Of a stretch of 64,000 nucleotides of DNA, positions 35,393 to 46,850 are shown in pieces. The DNA is from Pterois miles. Lineage: Eukaryota; Chordata; Actinopteri; Perciformes; Scorpaenidae. The stretch covers positions 4,234,001 through 4,298,000 of the forward strand of contig CAMQGK010000008.1 in NCBI GenBank assembly GCA_947000775.1, in the 5' to 3' direction. The notes under the pieces are model-generated. The model saw nothing but the letters and a program-made list of their open reading frames with translations. It did no database searches and had not been told where the DNA came from. Made by a program: the position numbers and the translations under genes. Position 1 is the first letter of the stretch, and every line of letters starts with the position of its first letter.

Positions 35393-37024
35393 TGCTGACC
35401 ATTGACTGTAATCTCTTGAGGTATCGGGTTCCATCTTTCTCTCTCTACTCGCCTACCCAATCTTACAATAACTGCTCAGGCAACCTGCACGGGCAGGTAA
35501 CCAGGCAACTGAGGGAGTTAATCGGCGAGGCGAGCCTTTCCTTTTGGCCCATCAGACATTTAAACAGTCATTAAGCTGATCTAGCAGTGAGGGAGAAGCC
35601 CTGTTGAGGCTTGATCAGGAGGGGCATCAGACTTGACATTTCATCTCTTCCTCTAACTCCATTGATCCCGACTTCTTCATATTTCTTCCTGTTTTCCACT
35701 GGCTACATTACACTTGCTCCGTAGTCCAATCCTTACGTCTGAAGGCTGATGAGTAGTGCGTGCACTTAACAGAACACTTAACTGTATTACATTTGGCAGT
35801 AGCTTCTGTTGCATCCAGTGCCAGAAAATAATACTGTCCGACCGTAATGTAGTGAGGAATGAAATCACTTAGCCGCCGAATTAGCACGAGCCATCAGCTT
35901 TTGTTTTATCGTTGCACTTCAAAGCGCCACTCGTTGCCCAGGTGGATCACTTTTAATCAGTGGTGAGCCACAGCAGCTTGTATTCTGTGCTCTCGCGGCA
36001 TTAGCCCCTCAGGGCAAGCAGAGCACCGGTCCACGCTCTTATAGCAGGCTATCCTGCCTCGGGGCTGATGCAGCAGGCTGAGCTGGCCAGCTGTTCCTCC
36101 CGCGTTATTGTACCCGCGACCTCTCCAGCGCGAGCCGAATACAAGCCGAGAAGCATCTGATTTGCATAGGGCAAATCCTCGACCCGGCCAAACAATATCA
36201 CCATGCAAATGGAGGTCACCTGGTTGGCGTTTGTAGCCAAAACATAGATTACCCTTCAGGGCTCCAGGCACATCAGGAAACCAATATGGAAATGCAGTAC
36301 TTTACCTCTCTGGCCTCATTTGTTTTAACCTACAAAATGTAGCTGCGTAAACACCTACACGAAGCCACAACTGACCTAATTGAAACATGCAGGTGTCTTC
36401 AGTTTTATAGGAACACTTGCGCACAGGATTAAGCAATCATGCCTGAACCTCTGTGTGTTTTCTTCAGCAGTCATCACCACTTAATTCCCCCGATGGCGTG
36501 ATTTGATCTGTGAAACTGTTGTTGCCACTCGCTGAGCTCAATAAGGTAATTACTTGATAAGAGGTTCCACGGGAGCTTTAACAATGTTTGGTCATCCCCC
36601 ACCCTTAACGGCTGCTGAAACAGGTCAGCTTATTTTCTCGGAGAAAGCAGAGAAAGTAGTAACTTTCCTTAATTAGAATTAAAGCTGCAGTTGGTAACCT
36701 TGAGCAAATATGATAAAAAGTTGTTTTATATGTCACTATATCCTGACAGTAGTGCATGAGACAGATAATTTGTCAAAAAAAAAGAAACACATTCACCCTC
36801 TTGATGGCATTTGCAAGATTTCAGTGAGCCCAAAGGAAAACAACCAATCAGAGCCGAGCAGCCTCTAAAGCAGCTGCCAATCACTGCTATTTCTCACCTC
36901 AGATGTTTTCAGAAACATATTTTAATGTCCTGTGTGGGCGGACCTTGGTTTTCAACATTTCAGCCGGGTTGCAAACTTTCCCGTTTTACAGCTAAACAGT
37001 ACACTAAAATATGTTTCTGAAAGC

Positions 37025-37451
37025 TAGTAGTAGCAAAGTTAACACAATAATAAACGCGTTAGTGTGAATTCACTTTAACGCCACTAATTTCTTTGACGCA
37101 TTGACGCAATCAATCTTTCGGAGGTTGGAGGGGCCTCAGTTTTAAAGTTAGAGGCCTTGATGGGGGCACTGTGGTCTTTTCACTGGTGGGCCTTGACCTC
37201 TGACCTCAAAATATGTGAATGTAAATGGGTTCTATGGGTACCCACGAGTCTCCCCTTTACAGACATGCCCACTTTATGATAATCACAGCACCCTTACAGC
37301 TGTTGTTGCCTGTTGGGTTTGAGTTTGCCCACTCACATGTTCATAAACTTTTTAATAATTTCCATTTAAGGTACATTTTGAACAGGTAAAAAAATGTGTG
37401 ATTCATTTGCAATTAATCGCAATTAACTATTTTAATCCAGTGACAGACCTA
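37025..37451. mobile_element. hAT-like repeat nested in the 36680-37814 element
   Basis: It matches the 8844-9538 repeat at 'aaagttaac', 'gggttctatgggtacccacg', 'acatgcccactttatgataa' and 'cattttgaacag'. The flanks ctgaaagc (37017-37024) and ctgaaaac (37452-37459) match at 7 of 8 and fit a hAT target duplication. It is shorter than the 8844-9538 copy because of internal deletions. Confidence 0.78.
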
Positions 37452-37590
37452 CTGAAAACATTTGAAGCAACAAATGGGCATTACAGTAACATAATCTATA
37501 CTCATTATCATGCCACCGTTTGATTGTTTATAGCCTAACGTTAGCGTTTTACTTCTGGCGATTGCATTCACACGTCAAAATCATGAAAGT

Positions 37591-37611
37591 GGTTATTATT
37601 ATTATTATTAT
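37591..37611. repeat. (ATT)n microsatellite
   Basis: Short run of TTA/ATT trinucleotides inside the 36680-37814 element. Confidence 0.85.
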
Positions 37612-37814
37612 CTTGCTGAACAAAACGTGTTAGTATCATTAATATTTGTTTGTTACAGAGTTTATTTTCTGCAATAATCCAAAACCCGATGGAAAAATCC
37701 CATTGGCTTTTTGTCAAGGGAACCTAGGGGGAAGCTCACTTCCTGTTTAGACTAGAACATTTTATAAAAACATATTTTTATCATATTTGTTCAAAGTTAC
37801 TGACTGCAGCTTTA

Positions 37815-40253
37815 GATTTGACTTTCTAGGAGAGTAAAGGTGTGGAAACAACTGCTCATTATTACACTAGAGGAAGAACATATGAAAACAGTTTTTATAG
37901 CAACTTCATGCATATGGGATAAGGTGCCGAAGGTGAGATAAAACACAATCTGGAAATCTTGCATTTAGTAAGAAATAAGATTATGTGCAATGAGCTGGTT
38001 TGTTTATTGCCACATTATTATTAGCGTCTGCCCTTTTGTGCAGCGCTGCATACCACCGACTGTGGCTAATTTTATCAAAATTGTTTTGGATCTATTACGG
38101 CTTAATTCAATCTACGGCTGCTCGGGCTTTTGTTGTTTATGTTCTGAAGGAAAATGGAAGGAGTAAAGAGTGCACAGTAATACTCGTGAAATTGCAGCGG
38201 GCAGCATTTTCTGGTATAATTTGGTTTGGTGATTTGAATGCATTCGCTCTAAGGCAATTACTAATCTAAGGATTAGACTTACCTGATACGCCGGCAGGAA
38301 TGGTGGGGACAGGGAAAGGAAGTCAGAGGCAGATTGCTATAGCTGGCTGCTGCTATATTACTCTGCATAATACGTTAATACTGACACTTCCTGTTTCTAG
38401 AGGGGAACCCATGAAAAGTGTTGCTTCGTTTCTATTTCTTTGTCTCTGCATACAGTAGATGAGCCAGTGAGCTCAGTTGTCGTCGTGTGAAAATAAATAC
38501 TCATGATTGAAGGAGCCCCAACTCATTCGCCAACATTTGTCATGATAAGACGCCAGAATACAGAGAAAAGGGTGGTGGTGGGAGGGGGGCGGACAGACAA
38601 GAAATTTAAGCCGCATGCCACCTTGATTGCTCTCCACGCCGCTGATTGTAAGTGGCAGTGTCAGGGATGCCACCTTCTTCTCGCCGCTTCTTTCAATTTG
38701 ATGTCATCGAAAATGGAATTTCATTTCATACTCGGCAGCGATCGCATTAGATAGGGCTCGCCAGGGTAAAGCCGATTCATTTCTGCCGATTTGCCTTTCC
38801 TGTGCCACTATCAATCATCGCACACACTCGCCGTTTGCAGACTTGTTTTTCACTGCATGTTGTTAGGAGGAGTTTGTACAGTGAATTGACTTTTACAAGG
38901 CTCCCAAGGTCTATGATACGCCATGCTAGCCGTGTTGTTTCCTCTATAGCTGTCCTCTTGTATCGACTGCTGAAAGTTCGAACCAACCAAATGAGAACAT
39001 CGCTTAGCTTCACTGCCGTGCAGCCGCGGGGAATAGCTCTCTGTCGGTGAGCTGGATCACAACACGGATCAGACTTGAGGCTTGTTGTTTGTGAGACTAA
39101 TGGGCAAAACAGGATTTTGTTTACTGTGACACAGCACCTCATCAAAATTGCAAAAATGTCAGCCCTGTAATGATGCGATTTTTCTTTTGCTGTTGTTTTG
39201 CCGAAAAGGTCACTGGCCGTTTGTTCGCTTGATGTTAATTCAAAACAGGTTGATTTTTTTTGCTGAATCTTCGTTGAGCAAAGTTTCGGTTGATGTCGTC
39301 TTCTCTTTCTCTCTCCCTCTCTGTCCATCCTTCACTGTGGAGGCAATGAATCACATGAATCACTCCCTGTCAGTGTTTCTCTCCTGGGTTCGGGGTGTCA
39401 AGGGAACTTGGAGCGGGGTCCGTGGCCCACCTGTCAGGGAGTGGGGGGCGGCGATTTAAACCCCCATCCAGCATCCAGCCATGTTGTCCCACACGGCCTT
39501 CGTGAAAATGAGAATAAGATCCGTGAAAGCCATACACGTTGATCCATGATTTACCCCCAAGTGCCACCTTTTTGCAACTGTAGACTGTAGAAGACACTTT
39601 AGCCGACATGTTGTCACAGACGGTCAGAGACAAGATGCTTGACTTATTAAGGAGATGTGTTGACGGGAAAAGTTAACAAGTTCAACAGAGTAATTGAAGC
39701 GTATTTAATAGGTACAACCTTCACCCTGGGTTCAGGTTCACATTGACAGACATGCACCTGTTCTGCCTCTCCCCCAACGTTGACCTTCCTCTTTTGTATC
39801 GAGAAAGCGCTGAAATATTAACATGTGCTGAGACCTCCTGACTGCATTAGACACATTAAGAATTGTCCAGGTTAAATAATGCATCCCAAAGCTTGTACAA
39901 AAGAATATAGCGTTTTATTAACAGGCTGCAGTCATACATATTTGCTAAGCAGCATGAGTATAATGGATATGACTTGACTCTGGGAAGGGGGAGGAAATAG
40001 GACAGCTTGACTGCTTCTATTAGCCCTGTTTTGGTGTGGCTCCCACCAGGCGGCCCCCCCAAATGAGATTATGTGTGTATGAAACAGGAGGTAGAGCACT
40101 CACCGACCATCCATCAAAGCCTGGGGGGACCCGTGTGAAAGTTTGTGCATGTGTACTCGGCGGGTACGCTCGCTGTGAGGACGCGTGTGTGAGGGTGTGA
40201 TAAAGTGTGTACAGTATGGATGTGTGTTTGTGTATCCTGAGATGAGAGCAACC
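37815..40253. other. Intron 1 DNA, no repeat or exon recognised
   Basis: Unique-looking sequence of mixed composition. The longest frame, 183 codons on the minus strand at 38777-39328, has no recognisable domain and no splice or promoter context. Confidence 0.45.
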
Positions 40254-40267
40254 GGGGGGGGGGGGGG
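40254..40267. repeat. Poly-G run (14)
   Basis: Fourteen G in a row on the plus strand of intron 1. Confidence 0.9.
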
Positions 40268-41070
40268 CTCCGCTGCTCAGCCTCTCCATCATCCTGCACG
40301 CTGGGCACACGCACGGCGACATGCCTGAGAGGGTTTCAATATCCTCTGTGTGTGTGTGCTGCTGTGTTTACCGAAGGAATGCAGTTCATTATATTTGTCT
40401 GGTTATTACATATACTCTCTACACACATGCGTACAGAGGCAGATGGAGCCCGAAGGCAAGAGCAATCCTCAAGCTGGAGTAGCGGATGATGCGACTCTCG
40501 GTAACCGTGAGTGCCCGCGAGCAAGGCACCGGGAGCTCCTTTGCCCCCAGTCGAGCTTTTTATTGGACACTACTGCTGTGACTAATAATGTGTGTTTAAA
40601 CCAGCCGTATTAAACTCTGCAGAAAAAAAAAGCTGAAATATTCATTAGCGGGAGAAGCCCCTGTATTGACGAGGCCCTACCTGGCAGAGAGCAGGCTATT
40701 ATCCGGGCCCGATAACTCTTGTCAGGGGCTGGAAGAGTCCGCCTGCCTGCCTGCTGACGAATGAAGGTCACGGGGCAGCTGGAGTTACGAGCGGCCTCGC
40801 TAGGTAGCTGCTATCAAATCAAATGAAATATGAAGTCCAGCTAGCATTTTGGGATAATGCTAACTTTTCTCTTTCTTGATGTGGACTTTGCTCTGCTCAC
40901 TGCTTCGCCATGCAGAGATGTAGGATTACTTTGGAATGTGAATGAGGTTTCAGCTTTGGTATACTAGTTTGTGATCACCATTAGGAAGATGATGGCAGTA
41001 CACAGACTTTCTATGCAACATCGATAATAACGTCTTCCGTATTTTTGTCCCTCTTTCACCTGCTACTTAG

Positions 41071-41540
41071 TTAAAGGTGTTACATTGATACTTGTATATA
41101 GCACCACCTGCTATGTTTTTTGTATTTGCTATGTAAAGGTATAGAGGAGTGATATCTACCTGAGCAGAGAATGAAGTCACTCTCCCTCTGTGTGTGTTGT
41201 AATCTGAGCTTCTCTGTGCTTTGTTGACATAGTCGCGAGTGCCTTTTAGCGCCTGTTTGTGCATGTGAACGTGTCCCACCGGCTAGCTCATGGCCGCCGC
41301 TCTGCACTACTTTCATACTGGCGGTTAAAGCTGATAACGGCATCCTGACCGTCGGCGCCGTTGCGGAAGCATAGCACCCACCGCTTCCCCGACAGGTTAA
41401 CACTGTTAGCTCTGTTGGCAGTGTGTTTTCACCGTTAGTGCTGATAGCACTGTTAGCTGTGAGCTGATTTAGCTGTCACCATGTTGAGAGCCATGCAGAA
41501 GCAATAGTAATGCTCCAAATCTCATATTTAACACCTTTAA
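41071..41540. mobile_element. Non-autonomous element with perfect 12-bp inverted ends (family F, copy 1)
   Basis: It starts ttaaaggtgtta (41071-41082) and ends with the exact inverse taacacctttaa (41529-41540), a 470-bp unit. The internal sequence ('gaatgaagtcactctccct', 'ccatgttgagagcc') recurs in a second copy at 58660-59077. It has no coding capacity. Confidence 0.75.
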
Positions 41541-44500
41541 TGTTACCTTGCAAGGCAGCTGGATGTATAATGGGTCAGGCTTTTCAAGTGATGCGTTTGT
41601 GTCTGGCTAGCCGGACTATGGACCAGCTAGCGTCCTGTGAGGATTTAGGTAGCTTTGGGCGTAGCTTAGGTGACCGTAGTGTCATGGTTCCTTCAAATGT
41701 GGTCGTGTTTATGAACAGAGCCCACTTGAACGCCCCCTTTTGCGGTATTCACAACCTTGTAAGTGGAAAGTTTCAGTCAGAAATGGCGGAGGCCGTGAGA
41801 GTAAATTTTTTGGTGCATAATAACTTAATATATTGTAATTTTAATTGGATATTGTTTTTCTTCATAATTTTATTGTCTGAGGAAAATGTTGACATTCCCT
41901 AACGTCAGTATGCCTTTGCATTTACTGCCTTACTTTGTAGCTTGCTAAATTGTTAGCTGGACGATGACAGTCACGTTAGCTTAATGTTAGCCAAACATAT
42001 TGTGTACACAACTTCCCATGTTGTAAACATGAGCTCACAAGTTTCGTTCTAAGGCACAATGAGGCGACCCCGAGGCGGTTACTGAGGAGCTTAGCGTAGA
42101 TGCTGCAATATCAGCAGTAATATCACAACAGAAGAGTATTTGTTCTTTGAAAGAAGAGCCTCACGTTTTCCAAACAGTTTCCAATGATGGCCCCTCAGAT
42201 GGTTCTGCATAAACCATCTGGTGGGTCAGGTTACCTTTAATGATTTAAAGTCTTGTAAAAAGGGAGGACGGAGAATCCTCTAGATATCCTTAAAAGGACA
42301 AACTGAGGAAAAGTGTTACTACCAGTAGACAAAGGCACCTTTTGTTCTACGTTGATCTTGGTTATATTTAGAGCTGCAGGATCGCTCAATCAATCAATTA
42401 GTTGAAAATGAAAATGAATCGCTTCATCAAGCAGACATGCCAAACATTTCCCAGTTACAGCTTTGAAAATGTGATTTTACACTCAATGTTTTCATTTATG
42501 ATATTAAACTGAAATACCTTTCAAGAAATTGTAATGTTTATATTTCAGCACTTTTCGTGAATTAATCGATAATGATACTGATATTGGAATGATGTGTCCA
42601 AAAAAGTACATTACAAACAAGTTTCTTTATGATATATGCATGAGTGGCAGATTTTACTCCTTCTATGGAGATACATGGCTTAAGAATAAAAAGAAACTTG
42701 AAAAGTTTTGAGCCTTATATACTGTATAAACTCTATATATTGTAGTCTGACACAGCTCCTCATATGCCGGATATTCCCGTAGGCCTGCCCTGTTGGAAAC
42801 TGCAAAATAAAGTGGAGAAGACTGTAATGCTGGCTTTAGTCAGACAAATTCAACTGTGGATTGAGGAGCTCCAGACATTTAATATGGTTTCAGGTATTGA
42901 TTTGCGGCACCTTGCCCTATAGCCTGTTTATTATCTAGCTTTGGTTTCACCTTTTACTCCTTTTCTTCACAGTACCTCAGGAGATGGAGTCCTCCCTCTC
43001 TCTCTTCCCTGTCAACAAAGTTCATAGTAACAGCTACAAATACTCAATCAAACCGGCCACTGGCAAACAATGGCCATTTTGGTTAGCGAATGAGTGGGTG
43101 GACTCAGGTGCTATTGCTCTGTTTGCTGCAGTTATGAGGGAGTGAAACTGGGGGGATGTAATCAAGACTGAAAGACTGGTCTTTGACATGGTTCATTTAG
43201 TCTGAGTTGGTCCGATGCAACACTTGGGACACAATAGCCAATTGTAAATTACAGAGTGGATTCAGTGGTGAGAAGCGCCTTGAGGGGGGGCAGCTAGTCC
43301 ACAGAGGCGAGGGAAAATAGGGAATGTTGTTACATTTGTTGCCGTTTTTCTGCCAGGTTGATGAGGTCTGGGATCGTGGGGAAAGGCAAAGACATCAATC
43401 AAAATGACATGTCTGGAGGCGGTAAAATGATTAGAATAATAGTAAACAAAGCCGCTTTAAACACAAGCAGGTTTTCCATACTTTACCTCAACTTTATTTC
43501 AAACCCAGCCTTTGCTTAATAAGCTTCACTTAACGTCAGATTCATCTCATTTAATGCGCCCATGATGATATATTAATAAGAGACTTGAGCGGAAGGAGGC
43601 AAACTGCCGGGAACATCAGTGCATAACGGAAACCTATCACACAGCGCAGGGCTCTTATGAAGCAGTGACGCGAGGCGAGCTCGTAGAGACTTTGACAAGC
43701 AGCTGAAGTGCCCACATGGGCGACATTTACTAGTGTGTGTCATGGTGATCCCACCCCCAGCCGGACTTAGAGGGGAAAACTCTCTGTTTAATCACCATCA
43801 GGATTCCTGCAGCAAATGTTTGAGCAGCGGCGGATTACTCCCCCCTCCGTGAAGCCAATTGCGGTGCGATCGTTTGATGTCGACGCAAATGTGCTCAACA
43901 TGCAAACCGCTCTCGCCACCCTTTTCCTTCCCCTGCACATTTGAAAGATTTACGTCAGGGCGTGTGCATATGTGTGTCTGCTCTTTTGGGTCTCTTTGAA
44001 TAAGCCTCTTTTTCTCGGCGGCAGCCTCTTCTCTCGGTGAATTGGGGGGACATGACATGACAATTGGAGACCTTGTAATTTATGTTTAAAAACGCCAGCG
44101 TTATCTGTGCCAGCGTGATTCTGTTTGAACAAGGAGGCGCACTGGCGGAGGGTCTTCAGTCGCTGTTTAAAACCGTATGCCTGTTGTTTGCTCAGGAATC
44201 CTCGGTGGGCTATCCATTGTTACTATGGCGATATACAGTACCTCCGCCACGCTCACCCCCGCCCACTCGCAAACTTCTCCCATGGCCGCATGCCTGGAGA
44301 TTTTTTAAAAGGTTTTTGCTGCTCTCTCATCCTGCTTGTACCCGGTAATTCAGACACATCACTGCCAAAAGCGGAGCTAGGGGCAACGTCCTCCCGCAAA
44401 AAAAGGCACTTTATTCTAACAGCGCTGGCCCGGAGTTGGATGAGGCGTGGGAACGTCATGTTCCACTAAACTCTTTTGATAAAAGCCACCTGGGCAAGCA

Positions 44501-44800
44501 GGGAGCATTTCAAAGATGAAGGTCCCTGAACACCAAATTGGCAGCAGTTGCTTCACTACAATGGGCTCATGTCTTCCCTGTGTCACAGTTCCTTAGGGAC
44601 CCTTAATTTACGGCCCTCCCCACTTTGAGTTCTTGATTCATGAGATCAAATTAGACAGTGAGAGGAACATCAGTGGCTGCACAATACTTTGCTCTTCAAC
44701 TCTATTCCGGCACCGCCTCAAGTCTGGTCTCTGGTAAACCATTCACTATTCCTGCCTGGGAAATGTGCTGAACATTGTGAATGGAGTGCTAAAAGAATGA
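41541..44800. other. Intron 1 DNA, no exon recognised
   Basis: The frame at 41510-41902 crosses the end of the 41071-41540 element, so it is a chance fusion. A 'gagctgca' motif near 42371 resembles the hAT-like end at 7498 but has no partner. Confidence 0.45.
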
Positions 44801-44939
44801 GTCCTAAAACCCGAAAATGATTTAGCATTTTAGTACTTCCGGTTCCCTCGTCTGGAAGGTTTTTTTTGAACGGGGTTGTAGTTAGATACCCAAAATAACA
44901 ACACAGTCTCATGGTAGTTGTTTTCGTGATGCTCATCAT

Positions 44940-45180
44940 GGCTTTGAACAATGTGACGCATGTGTCACTTTCCAGTCTTTTTAAAATAAAACTAGTTAGT
45001 TAGGTTTAAGAAAAGATTAACTTGGTTAGGTTTAGGCAACAAAACTACATAGATAGGTTTAGGAAAAGATAACACAATAACTAGGCTTAGGGTTAGGGTT
45101 AGGAGTTATGGTCTCCTGGGTGAAAGTCCTGTTTTTTTTTGGCATACCCATGCACGCCGACCTCCTCTATACGCGTTGTG
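44940..45180 (+). repeat. Repeat family B, copy B4
   Basis: 'caatgtgacgcatgtgtcac', 'cttggttaggtttaggcaac' and 'gtctcctgggtgaaagtcc' match the other B copies. It includes the telomere-like 17-mer ttagggttagggttagg at 45087-45103, which probably grew from the family's own 'ggttagg' motif. Confidence 0.7.
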
Positions 45181-46204
45181 TAAAAATGTGAAATTCCTGT
45201 CTGTGTACATGGATCAATACATTAAATTTCACGACTATTTCACTAACTGCTATGTGACTTTGCTGGAAATAAGGTCTCTCGTTACCACAACGTTTCACGT
45301 TTTGTTGTACGTGGTGCTCATTTCTGGAGACTATCTTGCTGAACAAAACCTGCATGTATCATAAATGTGTGTTTGCAACAGAGTTTATGAAAAAAAAAAA
45401 AAAACATGGTCGAGGGAACCGGTGCAATGCTAACTTCTTGATTGGCCTATAAAAAGATGTCATTCCTGGAGCACTCTATTTCAAATACAATATGTCAACA
45501 ATATTAATATTTTGGGAGCCAGGAGGGAAGCATGAGCTTGATCTGGCTAAACAAAAGCATTTAAAAAAGCTCTGAGTCACACATCCAAGCCTTCTGAGAA
45601 AAGACACGCCTCTGCAAGGTCAAGTCTATTATTGATGAAATCTAGTATTTTCAAACATACCGGAGCATCAAAAAGCCATGAATCTTAACGACAGATGAAA
45701 CAAGAACTCTGCATTTCATCCAATATCTGAGGAGTGCGACGGCTGAATAGCAACGAATTCACTCTGATGGATTAAAAGAGCGTACGTCAAAGATCAGAAA
45801 GGAGGAATGCTGAATAAATACTGTATGTCCAAATGACCAAAAATGTGTGTGTAGATTCAAAAGGTATGCCGGCGACTCATCAGCCTGCAGTTCAAAAATA
45901 CAGAAGCTAGAATGACAGGAATGAGCTGTGTGTTTGTGTGTGAACCATTTGCTGTAATGACTGCTGGCACGCATGTATCCTCCTGAAGTGGGACTGTAAT
46001 GACAGGTATGTGTGTGACTGTACGTCGCTGCAGAGTTGCCCCTGGGATGGCCTGTGGTGTTTTAACATGTCTGCTCTTTGTACTTACTACAGACACCTTA
46101 ACGATAAATACTCACCTTTTTAACCCTTGTGTTTAACAATTAGCTCACACCCTCATCTGGTATGAACAGCTGGGAGTTAAGAGATGCCAGTTTTTCAGCA
46201 AATG

Positions 46205-46425
46205 CAAATATTGAAGAGGACATATGCTCAATTTCAGGTTCATACTTCTTTGGAGGGTTTCTACTAGAACATGTTTACATGATTTAATGTTCAAAAAACA
46301 CATTATTTTCCTCATAATGTCAGTTTGAATATACCTGTATTCACTCGCTCTGTTTTAGCACCTGTCTCTTTAAGACCCCCGACTGAAAAAGCCCAATCTG
46401 CTCTGACTGGCTTGCAAGAAAAGCA
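46205..46425 (-). repeat. Repeat family D, partial copy 3
   Basis: 'tcaggttcatacttctttgg', 'gggtttctactagaac' and 'aagcccaatctgctctga' belong, from memory, to the same family as the copies at 14555-15300 and 52795-53285. The direct overlap inside the window is the 'tttcaggt..ata..gggtttcta' block. Confidence 0.55.
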
Positions 46426-46483
46426 AAGGTAGTTCTCAAGCTGTGGGCAACTATATCGTACCATCGTTCACATACAACTAAAC

Positions 46484-46850
46484 AGCAACCATCCATCCGT
46501 CGTCAACTGCTTATCCCGTTAGGAGCCAATCCCAGCTGGCATTGGGCGAAAGCGGGGTTCACCCTGGACAGGTCGCCAGTCCATCGCAGGGCACATAGAG
46601 ACAGACAACATAGAGACAGACAACCATTCACACTCACATCCACACCTACGGGCAATTTAGAGTCATCAATTAACCTAAACAGCATGTCTTTGGACTGTGG
46701 GAGGAAGCCGGAGTACCCGGTGAAAACCCACGCTTTCATACGCTTTCACCCACGCTTTCACAGGGAGAACATGCAAACTCCCAAGAGTCCCAAGCTGGAA
46801 TCGAACCTGCGACCCTCTTGCTGTGAGGCGACAGCGCTAACCACTTAATG
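46484..46850 (-). mobile_element. tRNA-headed SINE-like retroelement, near full length
   Basis: On the minus strand it starts near 46850 with 'gtggttagcgctgtcgcctc', contains 'ggttcgattcc', which matches an internal RNA polymerase III B box, continues through 'tttgcatgttctccctgt' and 'gactggcgacctgtccaggg', and ends with 'gataagcagttgacgacgg' and GGAT units at 46484. The truncated copies at 781-826 and 21591-21749 share its 3' end. Whether it is a true SINE or the 3' end of a LINE is unsettled. A local duplication of 'cacgctttca' (46730-46760) is unusual for the family. Confidence 0.7.

Larger units (their letters stand above)
36680..37814. mobile_element. Element with 40-bp terminal inverted repeats
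   Basis: The left 40 bp (36680-36719, starting 'taaagctgcagttggtaac') and the inverse of the right 40 bp (37775-37814, starting 'taaagctgcagtcagtaac') agree at 36 positions. The 1135-bp unit contains a nested hAT-like element at 37025-37451. Without that insert it would be about 700 bp. No transposase is present. Superfamily unknown to me: no clear target duplication is visible. Confidence 0.75.

Noticed and set aside
38777..39328. 183-codon open frame on the minus strand in intron 1
   Set aside because: No recognisable domain and no promoter or splice context.
41510..41902. 130-codon frame on the plus strand
   Set aside because: It begins inside the 41071-41540 element and runs out of it, so it is a chance fusion of repeat and flank.
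46790..46850. Stand-alone tRNA gene
   Set aside because: Only a B-box-like motif is present and it is part of a retroelement; no cloverleaf with acceptor stem could be drawn.
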